From Thermodesulfovibrionia bacterium (lineage in GTDB: Bacteria > Nitrospirota > Thermodesulfovibrionia > UBA6902): a stretch of DNA of 34,488 nt. Below are positions 1 through 8,043 of the stretch, in pieces. Position 1 is the stretch's first letter. Every line of letters begins with the position of its first letter. Under the pieces are notes generated by a model, which had not been told where the DNA came from, made no database searches, and saw only the letters and a program-made list of their open reading frames with translations. The position numbers and the translations under genes are program-made. The DNA is taken from assembly GCA_945786855.1 (NCBI GenBank), contig CALZGI010000095.1, positions 1 through 34,488 on the forward strand, written 5' to 3'.

Positions 1-248
1 CTGCTTTTTTGAGCTCAAAGCTGTCGGTCCACCAGATTGGGCTTCCTGACATGCTCTTTGCTGCAAAGCTCATGGAAATAATGCCCCCGGAGATCTGCCT
101 CATCGGTATCCAGCCGAAGTCGATGGAAACGACAACAGAGATGACGGATATTGTGGCTGACAAAATGGGGGCGCTCATTAATGTTGTTATTGAAAAATTA
201 AAGACATGGGGTGTTGAGGCGGTTCCCAAAAACACGTCCGCTCTGTAA
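1..248 (+). CDS. hyaD: HyaD-type [NiFe]-hydrogenase maturation protease, C-terminal part (5' truncated by window)
   Basis: This endopeptidase removes the C-terminal tail of the hydrogenase large subunit after Ni insertion. The frame is open to the first base of the window, so only about 80 C-terminal residues are seen. The segment LSVHQIGLPDMLFAAKL followed by PPEICLIGIQPKSMET is the characteristic C-terminal block of the HyaD/HybD/HoxM group; the histidine of SVHQ is in the position of a nickel-sensing ligand in HybD (family knowledge). The metal-binding N-terminal half is outside the window. The gene probably ends a hydrogenase operon lying upstream, and it is convergent with the methyltransferase gene that follows. 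The hyp genes at 19.6-27.2 kb complete the same pathway. Confidence 0.85.
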   Translation, partial: AFLSSKLSVHQIGLPDMLFAAKLMEIMPPEICLIGIQPKSMETTTEMTDIVADKMGALINVVIEKLKTWGVEAVPKNTSAL

Positions 249-335
249 CATGCCGGACCTATTTTAAACTTCCGTATTTTCTCAGACGACATTGTCCGTT
301 CAATAAGGGAATTGTACTGCCCTGTAAACAGTATT

Positions 336-1133
336 CTAAATATCCGCCGATTGAACTTCCCTTTTGTGTGCTACAAGGAAATAATGCAAACAAAGGGCTT
401 TAAACAGGTCAATTCGTCTGGCCCGCGCTTCAATATTCAAATAAATGTTATCCAGGATGCTGATGATTCCGTCGGGCAGAAACGTACGCCTTCGAAGGTC
501 TGAAGTATAAAGCCCGCTAAAGGGTGGAATAAATTCTAACCCTAAACTCCGCATGGGGACGAGATCCATGTCCTCAACAAGTTCAGAGAGCTGTTGGGGC
601 GTAAACCACCGAATTTTTCCTTTGGGGAAAAGCCCGACGAGTCGCATTAAGTAATGCCCGGTCCGCCAGTGAAAGGCGTATTTATTCGGAGTATTAATAT
701 AGAGCGTACCCCCCGGCTTTAACACTCTCGCCAATTCACTTACTGCCTTCGATCTCTCATCATCGGGCACATGGTCAATGACAGCCAGACATACAACAGC
801 ATCAAACATACTATCCGGGTAGGGAATATCAAGCACAGAATCTACTGTAAGTTTTTCAGCCTTGAGACCTTCTCTTTTAAGCCGCTGTTCCGCAGCCTGA
901 ACCATTTTCCCGGCATAATCGAAGGCCCATACCCTGGCACCCTTCAATAACATCAACCGTGTATAATCACCGTTTCCGCAACCCGCATCGAGGACATGAG
1001 CATTCTCCTTAATTTGACAGAATTCTTCCCAGTGTGTTTCCCGTGTCTTTCGAATAATTGACCATTCATCTGACTCTTTGCGGCTGTCAATAAGGCCAGC
1101 GTACCAGTCCCAGTCTTTATCGAATTCACTCAT
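336..1133 (-). CDS. class I SAM-dependent methyltransferase
   Basis: This 265-aa protein has the SAM-binding motif I VLDAGCGNGDYTRL near residues 47-60, an acidic motif II (FDYAGKM) and the motif FDAVVCLAVIDHVPDD, as in the Methyltransf_11/UbiE-like superfamily. The C-terminal 100 residues (WFTPQQLSELVEDM and after) are typical of small-molecule O- or N-methyltransferases in polysaccharide clusters. It is the last gene of the minus-strand glycan cluster, 116 bp after the radical SAM gene. The substrate cannot be told from sequence; an amino-sugar or lipid-linked sugar is the natural guess from context. The ATG at 1131-1133 has no strong Shine-Dalgarno. Confidence 0.85.
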   Translation of the reverse strand: MSEFDKDWDWYAGLIDSRKESDEWSIIRKTRETHWEEFCQIKENAHVLDAGCGNGDYTRLMLLKGARVWAFDYAGKMVQAAEQRLKREGLKAEKLTVDSVLDIPYPDSMFDAVVCLAVIDHVPDDERSKAVSELARVLKPGGTLYINTPNKYAFHWRTGHYLMRLVGLFPKGKIRWFTPQQLSELVEDMDLVPMRSLGLEFIPPFSGLYTSDLRRRTFLPDGIISILDNIYLNIEARARRIDLFKALCLHYFLVAHKREVQSADI

Positions 1134-1249
1134 ACGATTGCGTTGATCAGTCTTTTACTGTAAAATTTTTCATCATAAAAATAATCTTTCATGTAATTGA
1201 ACTCATAACAAAGCATTCATAAATGAGCATAATTCACTTACATGAAGAG

Positions 1250-2257
1250 CTATCCTGCGCACTTATATTCATAGGTCATATTTTGAAAGTATTCAGGTCC
1301 GACCTCACGATACCAGGAGTCACAGACATTGCATATTTTCATTTCTTCTGTTTTACCGTCCAGGTGCATTTGACGTCTATCGTAATAATCACTGCTATCC
1401 CATATTTCTCTCAGAGAACTGGTATTCATGTCCCCCATGGTCACCTGTCCGTCAAACATTGCATCACAGGTTGCTACTCTGCCATCTGACAAAATATTGA
1501 CCTTGTTCCACAGTTTGAGGCAGGGCACTCTCTCTTCAGGAACCGTATAGGTAGCGTGTTCATCACTTTCATGTCCTCCCCACTTTTCAAAAGGAAAAGA
1601 AAGAACAAAATCCGGCGGTATCAGGATCTTTTTCCAGTATTCTGCAAATTCCTTTAACTCATGTTGAGTTCCTGTTAACCTTCTCACATTTATACAGGTA
1701 ATTGGACGCTCCTGATTCCCGGTATATTTCATTCTGAAAAATTCATGAGCATTCTTTATTATATTTTCAGGATTACCGCCCGGGCGTAACCGCCTGAACG
1801 TTTCAGGATCCAGGCTGTCAATAGATATCTCAAATCTGAATAAATTGCTTGCCAGGATTTTTTCGGCATTTTCCAGCGAAAGCAGTATTCCATTTGTAGA
1901 CATCCCGCAATAAGGCAATTTATTCGATGCATAGTCAATCAGCTCAAAAATTTGCGGATGCATCAATGGCTCGCCCATATAATGGAGCCAGACCCGCACG
2001 TCATAGTTTGACAATTCATCAACGATCTTTTTAAACAGATCAGGCTGCATAAACCCCTTCTTTCGGGTAATGTCTTTTTGGGGACATCCCAAACAGACCA
2101 GGTTGCAATAACTGCTTGTTTCAATTTGAATGACCTTGGGGAACCCTTTAGAAAGCTCTATTGGTCTCTTTCCGATTTTGAATTTAATATTATCCTCTGT
2201 CTCCTCGATTTCCGTCGCCGGCAGTTTGTTCATTAATTGATGCAATTGGTTGCTCAT
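1250..2257 (-). CDS. radical SAM protein with SPASM-type C-terminal domain
   Basis: This 335-aa protein carries the radical SAM cluster motif CX3CX2C (C51, C55, C58 in SSYCNLVCLGC), followed by YMGEPLMHP and MSTNGILL, typical of the SAM-binding barrel. The C-terminal quarter has spaced cysteines (VPCLKLWN, VATCDAMFDG, KICNVCDSW) that fit a SPASM/twitch auxiliary 4Fe-4S site. Radical SAM/SPASM proteins in glycan clusters include sugar dehydrogenases, epimerases and peptide modifiers; the exact reaction is unknown here. It lies 47 bp after wecE and before the methyltransferase, in the same direction, so co-transcription is likely. Confidence 0.88.
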   Translation of the reverse strand: MSNQLHQLMNKLPATEIEETEDNIKFKIGKRPIELSKGFPKVIQIETSSYCNLVCLGCPQKDITRKKGFMQPDLFKKIVDELSNYDVRVWLHYMGEPLMHPQIFELIDYASNKLPYCGMSTNGILLSLENAEKILASNLFRFEISIDSLDPETFRRLRPGGNPENIIKNAHEFFRMKYTGNQERPITCINVRRLTGTQHELKEFAEYWKKILIPPDFVLSFPFEKWGGHESDEHATYTVPEERVPCLKLWNKVNILSDGRVATCDAMFDGQVTMGDMNTSSLREIWDSSDYYDRRQMHLDGKTEEMKICNVCDSWYREVGPEYFQNMTYEYKCAG

Positions 2258-2304
2258 ATAGGTATACTCTCGCCTCCCTGTTTAGTATAAATCAATGGAT
2301 TTTT

Positions 2305-3558
2305 TTAGCGTTTTTTCATATCCTGAGTACTGGTCCGCCAGTCCTTCTGTTGTGTTGAGCCTGAAAAAAATGTTTTATGTTTCTTTTTTAATCCCAGTGA
2401 GCTATAAACCGCATCGATTACCAGATCTACCTGGTCCTGAGTCATTTCAACCCACAGGGGGAGACGTATTAATCTTTCACTTGTCCTGATCGTATTCGGA
2501 AGTTCTCCTGCCGTCCTCCCATATTTTTTTCCGGCCACCGAGTTGTGCAGAGGGACATAATGAAAAGCAGTCTGGATCCCCGTTTCTTTTAAATCATTTA
2601 TCAACCTCGATCTCGTACGTGCATCATTGAGGACGAGAAAATACATATGTCCGTTATGGAGACATGCATCGGGTACTACCGGCCTGAATACAATTCCTTT
2701 CACCTCCAACTCTAAAAATCCCCGGTGGTATTGCTCCCAAATTTGCATTCTTTTTTCCGTTATGTTTTCAGCATCTTCAAGTTGTGCCCACAGAAATGCG
2801 GCACTGACCTCACTTGGTAAATATGACGACCCCACATCCACCCAGCTGTACTTGTCTACTTCTCCCCTGAAGAAGGCGCTTCGATTTGTTCCCTTTTCAC
2901 GAATTACTTCAGCTCTTTCTATCCATTTGGGTTCATTTATCATTAATGCCCCGCCTTCTCCGCAGCTGATATTTTTTGTCTCATGAAAACTCAAAGTTCC
3001 CAGATGGCCGATACTCCCTAACGGCCGGTCATTATAGGATGCTACTATACCCTGCGCCGCATCTTCTATTACATAAATATTCTGTTGATAGGCAATTTCC
3101 ATTATCTTATCCATTTCACAGGCGATTCCTGCATAATGTATTAACACAATGGCCCTGGTCCTGGACGTAATCGCTTCCGTTATTTTCGTTTCATCCAGGT
3201 TCATCGTGTCACTGCGAATATCAACGAAAACAGGCACCCCGCCCCTCAAAACAAACGCATTCGCTGTGGTAACAAAAGAGTAGGAGGGCATAATAATTTC
3301 GTCACCGGGTTTAATATCAAGCAACAGTGCTGCCATCTCCAGTGCTCCGGTACAGGAATGGGTCAGCAGCGCTTTCCTGCAATAAAGCTGATTTTCCAGC
3401 CAGGCGTGGCACGTTTTCGTATATATACCGTCTCCGGAAAGGTGCTTTCTCGAAATTGCAATTTCCATATACCGGAATTCACTCCCCGGAGAGTATGGTT
3501 TATTAAATGGAATATATTTATCCATGCTTTGATTGGATTGATAATAGGGGCTATTCAT
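2305..3558 (-). CDS. wecE: dTDP-4-amino-4,6-dideoxygalactose transaminase (WecE/RffA)
   Basis: This PLP-dependent DegT/DnrJ/EryC1 enzyme transfers an amino group from glutamate to dTDP-4-keto-6-deoxyglucose, giving dTDP-Fuc4N. I recognise a close match to E. coli WecE along the whole chain: IPFNKPYSPGSEFRYM, LTHSCTGALEMAALLLDI, the PLP-stacking EDAAQG (D166) and the Schiff-base lysine K195 in SFHETKN. I chose the ATG at 3558 (417 aa), 1 nt after the stop of the upstream gene. The open frame continues to 3711, but that part overlaps the PhyH-like gene and has no homology. An ATG at 3525 would start even closer to the E. coli start. A 35-residue C-terminal tail is longer than usual. Confidence 0.93.
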   Translation of the reverse strand: MNSPYYQSNQSMDKYIPFNKPYSPGSEFRYMEIAISRKHLSGDGIYTKTCHAWLENQLYCRKALLTHSCTGALEMAALLLDIKPGDEIIMPSYSFVTTANAFVLRGGVPVFVDIRSDTMNLDETKITEAITSRTRAIVLIHYAGIACEMDKIMEIAYQQNIYVIEDAAQGIVASYNDRPLGSIGHLGTLSFHETKNISCGEGGALMINEPKWIERAEVIREKGTNRSAFFRGEVDKYSWVDVGSSYLPSEVSAAFLWAQLEDAENITEKRMQIWEQYHRGFLELEVKGIVFRPVVPDACLHNGHMYFLVLNDARTRSRLINDLKETGIQTAFHYVPLHNSVAGKKYGRTAGELPNTIRTSERLIRLPLWVEMTQDQVDLVIDAVYSSLGLKKKHKTFFSGSTQQKDWRTSTQDMKKR

Positions 3559-3559
3559 A

Positions 3560-4336
3560 TTAGTCACTCGATGTCTTATATAATCTTTTTTCTTTAGGGA
3601 AGTAATATTCAAACAGGTTCGTCGGCACTCTTGCTTCAAAGCCCAGGAATGACCTTCCTTTGCTCCCGAGCCAGGAGAGAACTTCCGGCGTTGCGATTCG
3701 CGGGTAATCAAGTCTCTGTTTTATGAACGCCCTGCATGCATATGGAGCAATTGCATAACTGGCTTTTTCAGTCTCGTTTATACCCCCGGCCCTGTAGCAT
3801 AATGGATGACTGAAGATTGCGTCACCGGCTTTCCTGATCGCTCTGACAGAGTTACTGAAAAACTCTTCCTCGGTGGGAACTCCCTGCATCTTATGAGACC
3901 CCGGCAGATAGTAAGTGGCGCCGTTCTCTTCAGTATAATCATCAAGTGCCAGGTTCATCAATAAACCAAGGTAATATCCGTCTATATATGGATACTTTTT
4001 TGAAACCCTGTGTATATTTGATACATCAGGTTTATCATTCGGCAAAAATATCGTAGATGTGTATGAATACAGGATACAGTCACTCCCCAGAAAATGAGAG
4101 AATATACTCAGCATTTTCTCATTTTCCAGTAATCGTACGAATGCGGGCCCGCGAGTTGTTAAATCAACAATATGATTATACCGCTTACCATCAAGGTGAC
4201 CGTATTCCTTCGCATCTTCCTCGAGTGCTTCCTGCAACCGGCTTCTCAGGATTTCAACTTCTTCTTTATTGACGATATTCTCGACGATTGAAAAACCCAT
4301 TTCGTCAATTTCTCTCTGTATTCTCCGTAAATCCAT
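3560..4336 (-). CDS. PhyH (phytanoyl-CoA dioxygenase)-fold protein with degenerate active site
   Basis: This 258-aa protein has the PhyH layout: N-terminal helices (GFSIVENIVNKEEVEIL), a central NLALDDYTEENGATYYLPGSH block (residues 128-148) and a C-terminal GDAIF...AGGIN block (171-187). In active Fe(II)/2-oxoglutarate members the first block holds HxD, the last holds a histidine and a 2OG-binding arginine. Here they read H109-R-V111 (Asp lost), R182 at the histidine position, and S193 at the usual arginine position. It may be a non-catalytic or re-purposed member. It sits between the propeller gene and wecE (1-nt gap to wecE), pointing to a role in amino-sugar or glycan modification. Confidence 0.75.
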   Translation of the reverse strand: MDLRRIQREIDEMGFSIVENIVNKEEVEILRSRLQEALEEDAKEYGHLDGKRYNHIVDLTTRGPAFVRLLENEKMLSIFSHFLGSDCILYSYTSTIFLPNDKPDVSNIHRVSKKYPYIDGYYLGLLMNLALDDYTEENGATYYLPGSHKMQGVPTEEEFFSNSVRAIRKAGDAIFSHPLCYRAGGINETEKASYAIAPYACRAFIKQRLDYPRIATPEVLSWLGSKGRSFLGFEARVPTNLFEYYFPKEKRLYKTSSD

Positions 4337-4398
4337 GTTAAATTCAACCTTATTAAAAGTTATATTATCATTCGCAGTTACTGAGCAGTCCGACCCTG

Positions 4399-5298
4399 TT
4401 ACTCGAGTACCGCCAGTCCAAAACCTGTCAGACCATAACGGTTGCCGTTATAAAGCATGTATTTTTGCCCTTTGTGATCAAATATGAACGGATATTCTAC
4501 CGATTCACTGTCCCATCCCGCGTCTGAAACACTTATTCCTGCCTTATCATCCATTCGCTCCCATTCAATGCCATTCTCAGCTTCTGCATAGCCGATCCGG
4601 TAGGCAGCACCACGGTAAGAGTACCACATCCGATAGACACCATTTTCTTTCATCACAAAGGGACGGGACAGGGCGTATTCACTTGAATCCTTGAAGTTGA
4701 TAGCAATCTTTCCTTCTCTTTTCCATTCCAGACCGTCTGTGGACTCAGCATACTTGAGAAGATGATCCATATCTTCCATGGCCGCACCCCACTTAAGGTT
4801 TGAACCGTACCACATACGATAGATACCGCCGTCCTCCAATACAAAGGGATAGGAAATACAAAAGGGGTCGACATGATTCAGACCAAGCAGAGGGGCCTGA
4901 CTGTGTCGAACATAGGTCCCGGTTTCCTTATCAAGCATTGCAAGTCCAATACTGTTTCTGAATGGTACAGTGACACCAAGATTCCACCCCAAGTAATAAA
5001 GAAACTTTTGTCCGCCTATAATTCGGATACAGGCAAGGGAAACGCCGCTATCGTCAAAGGTACCAGGTTCTCCGGGCGAGAGGACCGGTTCACTCGCAAT
5101 TTCCATCACGGGAAAAGGAGGATTCATTTCAATAACCACGTATGCAATATGGGCCCGGTTCTGATCATCACGGCAACTGAAGTATATTCGGAACAGGTCA
5201 CCTTCCAAATATTCAGCTACCGTGTTGGCCGCATGGCTTTGCATCCAGGGGTACTCCCCGGAGGGATTAAAGACCTGTCCAAGCTTGGTCCATTTCAT
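4399..5298 (-). CDS. five-bladed beta-propeller glycoside hydrolase-like protein (GH43/GH32/GH130-type fold)
   Basis: This 299-aa protein is built from repeating propeller strands of the pattern YRMWYG or YRMWYS (residues about 157 and 217), with FRIYFSCRDDQN near the start and EYPFIFDHKGQKYMLYNGN near the end. These are typical of the GH43_62_32_68_117_130 superfamily. There is no signal peptide, so it is probably cytoplasmic. Such genes are frequent in O-antigen clusters, where the activity is seldom known; it could trim, bind or transfer sugar. It starts 4 nt after the stop of the acyltransferase gene, which suggests translational coupling. Confidence 0.7.
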   Translation of the reverse strand: MKWTKLGQVFNPSGEYPWMQSHAANTVAEYLEGDLFRIYFSCRDDQNRAHIAYVVIEMNPPFPVMEIASEPVLSPGEPGTFDDSGVSLACIRIIGGQKFLYYLGWNLGVTVPFRNSIGLAMLDKETGTYVRHSQAPLLGLNHVDPFCISYPFVLEDGGIYRMWYGSNLKWGAAMEDMDHLLKYAESTDGLEWKREGKIAINFKDSSEYALSRPFVMKENGVYRMWYSYRGAAYRIGYAEAENGIEWERMDDKAGISVSDAGWDSESVEYPFIFDHKGQKYMLYNGNRYGLTGFGLAVLE

Positions 5299-5302
5299 AG
5301 CA

Positions 5303-6013
5303 TTAAAAATTCCTCAGCCGCGAACTCGGGATCCTCGACGGTTCGGTCCCCTTTACGCCATACACAGCCTCTTCCTCGGTATCCTTCAATATAAGAGAGC
5401 CGGCACCGATAACACATCGGGGGGCGACAGTAACTCCGTCCCTGAATGTTGCATTGACACCGATAAAACAATAGGGCCCGATTTTAACACTTCCCGATAT
5501 AACGGCGTGAGAGGCAATAAAGCAGTGGTCTCCAATTACGGAATCGTGCCCGATATGGTTACCGCTCCAGATTATCACATTATTCCCAACCTTCACATAA
5601 GGTTGTATTACATTATTTTCAAAAATGAAACAATTATCTCCTATCTCATTTTCACCCCAGAGCGTTGCCCGTGAATTGATATAGGAAATCAATTCGTACC
5701 CCTTCTTCTTGCATACTTCGTAAATTTCGGCACGTGCTTTATTCACCCTCTTATAACCCACGGCAACAAACATGGAATATTGGTCAGGAGGATAGCTTTC
5801 TTCAATTTTCTCAAAAGGCACAACGTTCAAATTCATGAATTTATCATCAGTGATATATTCTTTGTGGAGCGAAAATGCCGCTACCTCGTAGGGACTGTCT
5901 TTCGTCAAATAGGTAAATGCCAGACGTCCGAAATAGCCCGTTCCAAAAATTACTACCCGCTGCTTTTTCTGCCTGCTGCTGATCTCAGTGCTTTCTGTCT
6001 TCTGGTCATTCAC
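5303..6013 (-). CDS. NeuD/PglD-type sugar acyltransferase (left-handed beta-helix)
   Basis: This 236-aa protein has an N-terminal Rossmann-like part (VVIFGTGYFGR, residues 20-30) and a hexapeptide-repeat C-terminal half (IGDNCFI, VGNNVII, IGDHCFI, IGPYCFI). That is the architecture of PglD/NeuD sugar N- or O-acetyltransferases. H156 in NHIGHDSVIGD is in the place of the PglD catalytic histidine. With WecE in the same operon, N-acylation of dTDP-4-amino-4,6-dideoxygalactose is a reasonable inference, in the role that the GNAT enzyme WecD has in E. coli. The start is GTG at 6013, overlapping the stop of the GT2 gene by 8 nt. Confidence 0.82.
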   Translation of the reverse strand: MNDQKTESTEISSRQKKQRVVIFGTGYFGRLAFTYLTKDSPYEVAAFSLHKEYITDDKFMNLNVVPFEKIEESYPPDQYSMFVAVGYKRVNKARAEIYEVCKKKGYELISYINSRATLWGENEIGDNCFIFENNVIQPYVKVGNNVIIWSGNHIGHDSVIGDHCFIASHAVISGSVKIGPYCFIGVNATFRDGVTVAPRCVIGAGSLILKDTEEEAVYGVKGTEPSRIPSSRLRNF

Positions 6014-7022
6014 GAGTTACAAATCCTGACGAATTTAATTGATCTACCGGGCTGTCATCACCGACAGGCCTATCTGTCGTTTGCTGCTGCTTTTGATCAC
6101 TGACGTGCTGCTCATATATCTTTCTAATAATTGATCTCGGCCTGCTTTTGACCTCCAGGAAGACTTTTGCGAGATAAATTCCGAGAAGTCCTATACTGAA
6201 TATAGTTAATCCCCCGATAAACCATATAGACACAATCAATGACAGCCACCCCTCCATATAAATACTGAAAAATATTCTCCTGATCACTAACCATGCCGCA
6301 TAACTTCCCGATAACATGCTAATAATTGCTCCAATGTAAAAAACAAAAACAAGAGGAGTTGAACTGAAAGAAGTCACCGCATCAACCAATTGTGCAATTT
6401 TTTTTCGAAATGTGTATGTGCTCCTGCTTTTTGAAAGTTTTGTTACCGATAATGGCACTTGCCTGAATCCCGTGATTGCCCAAAGACCGGGCAAAAATAT
6501 TTCACTCTCCCTATGGCCCACCAAGCTCTCAACATATTTGTTTGTCATTAATCGCGCAACCAGCTGATTTTTGGGCATCTTAAATCTGCTGATCCCATTT
6601 AACAAGTCCCAAAATAGTCCGCCGCTTACCCTTTCAAATAAATCCCCTTTTCTCTTTTGCTGCACCCCATACACCACATCAGCACCTGTTTTTTGTAATT
6701 CACTATAGAATTTGCCTAACAATTCCGGCTCCTCCTCAAGATCACAATCTATGAGAAAAACATAGGATCCCCGGGCCATCTCAAGACCTGTCATCATCGC
6801 TGCATGATGACCAAAGTTTCTCGAGAGATCAATTACTTTCACTCTGTTGTCTTTTTCCTGCAGGGATACCGCTTTTATGAGAGAATCATCGGGGGATCCA
6901 TCATTGACGAAAAGGAGCTCGAAATTATCTGTTATTTTCCCGACTTCATCACAGATCCTTCCATAAAAATCATCTATATAAGGAGCTGAACAATAAAGAG
7001 TTGTAACTACTGAAAAAAACAT
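6006..7022 (-). CDS. GT2 glycosyltransferase with two C-terminal TM helices (GtrB/ArnC/DPM1-like)
   Basis: This 338-aa protein has a GT-A nucleotide-sugar fold: FVNDGSPDD (residues 38-46), GHHAAMMTGLEMARG and the DxD motif D92-C-D94 in FLIDCDLEEEPE. Two hydrophobic helices follow, at about 226-250 and 259-290. This is the layout of polyprenyl-phosphate glycosyltransferases that load one sugar onto undecaprenyl phosphate at the inner membrane. The GT-C protein two genes upstream could use that lipid-linked sugar as donor. The hydrophilic tail after the second helix is rich in Q and D and overlaps the start of the next gene. Confidence 0.88.
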   Translation of the reverse strand: MFFSVVTTLYCSAPYIDDFYGRICDEVGKITDNFELLFVNDGSPDDSLIKAVSLQEKDNRVKVIDLSRNFGHHAAMMTGLEMARGSYVFLIDCDLEEEPELLGKFYSELQKTGADVVYGVQQKRKGDLFERVSGGLFWDLLNGISRFKMPKNQLVARLMTNKYVESLVGHRESEIFLPGLWAITGFRQVPLSVTKLSKSRSTYTFRKKIAQLVDAVTSFSSTPLVFVFYIGAIISMLSGSYAAWLVIRRIFFSIYMEGWLSLIVSIWFIGGLTIFSIGLLGIYLAKVFLEVKSRPRSIIRKIYEQHVSDQKQQQTTDRPVGDDSPVDQLNSSGFVTRE

Positions 7023-7177
7023 AATTATTTATTTCTTAATAGATGGATAAAAAATGAAAGCCCCACAGGTATTCTGTAAAAGAATACTACCATGAAAAGC
7101 TCAAGTCGTCAATTAATATGACCCTCAAACCGATAAATAATATTAATCACTTTATAAACCGCTTTTCACCAAGAACA

Positions 7178-7870
7178 TCAAAAACTTTTCATATAATGTA
7201 TGGCATTCGGCCCTTCATTGAAAATAAGATCAATAATTGAAACTTCATGCCTGAAAGGAGGAAACAATTGTGAATAGGGCTTATAGTTAGAATAGTCCAT
7301 ATAGGCTAGCCTTATCCTTTCAGATTCGAATAATGATTCATCAATATAGCTCCCTGCAGATGGTCCGGTTAAGTATTCATCCGCTTCAGCCTGTTTACAC
7401 AAGTGCACCAGACGCCCGGTCTTTCCCTCTTTCATCTCATAGTCCATTGACCAGGATATTTTTGTAGAAATATTGAACAGCTCACAAATCGCCTTGATGA
7501 ATCGGTAATTAACAAAACTCAGATATTTTTCATCAATATTGAGAAACAGTTCTTCGAAATATTCTCTGTACTGAGGAAAATATTTTGCCTTAGAATAATT
7601 GAGAAGTATGGTATTCCAGTGTTTGTGCTTCCAGTTGACATCATCAATTTGAGTTTCACAGATTTTCTGATAATATTTACCCTTTGCTTTCACCGGTACT
7701 GTTAACCATTTGAGCCCCTGGGGGGTTTTGATTTTATTTCTGTTTCTCCAGTCTCTTCGGGTATACTGCATATCATCAAACAATATAAACTCATCCACTG
7801 AATGAATGAGATCAAAATACCCCTTCCACGGGATATAGCATGATTGTACAATTGCGATTTTCTTCCCCAT
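7178..7870 (-). CDS. WbqC-like family protein
   Basis: This protein of about 230 aa matches the WbqC family: IAIVQSCYIPWKGYFDLI at the N-terminus, then FDDMQYTRRDWRNRNKIK and WLTVPVKAKGKYYQKI. The family is found in O-antigen and flagellar glycan clusters and in lipid or antibiotic loci. Its reaction is not well established, though a role in acyl or amino-sugar transfer has been proposed. I chose the ATG at 7870, right before the conserved GKKIAIVQ; a longer frame to a TTG at 7918 adds residues without similarity. A 155-bp gap separates it from the GT2 gene. Confidence 0.85.
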   Translation of the reverse strand: MGKKIAIVQSCYIPWKGYFDLIHSVDEFILFDDMQYTRRDWRNRNKIKTPQGLKWLTVPVKAKGKYYQKICETQIDDVNWKHKHWNTILLNYSKAKYFPQYREYFEELFLNIDEKYLSFVNYRFIKAICELFNISTKISWSMDYEMKEGKTGRLVHLCKQAEADEYLTGPSAGSYIDESLFESERIRLAYMDYSNYKPYSQLFPPFRHEVSIIDLIFNEGPNAIHYMKSF

Positions 7871-8043
7871 GTCTCTATTCTTCACCCCTGATGATTCAAA
7901 CCTGTCAGCGCTTCTCAATCAGGTCTCGCAGGAGCGATGACGTCCGTCTTTAATCACCTGTCCCCCTTTCCTCAGTCCTGAATTGTCCCTATGATTTAAT
8001 GTAGAATGCAACTTACAATGTATTTTTTTTAAATGAGATTCCA

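Noticed and set aside
3559-3711. N-terminal extension of WecE by 51 residues to position 3711
   Set aside because: It overlaps the PhyH-like gene, has no similarity, and the WecE match begins only at IPFNKP.
4873-5394. 173-aa plus-strand frame opposite the propeller and acyltransferase genes
   Set aside because: It runs antisense to two supported genes and shows no motif.
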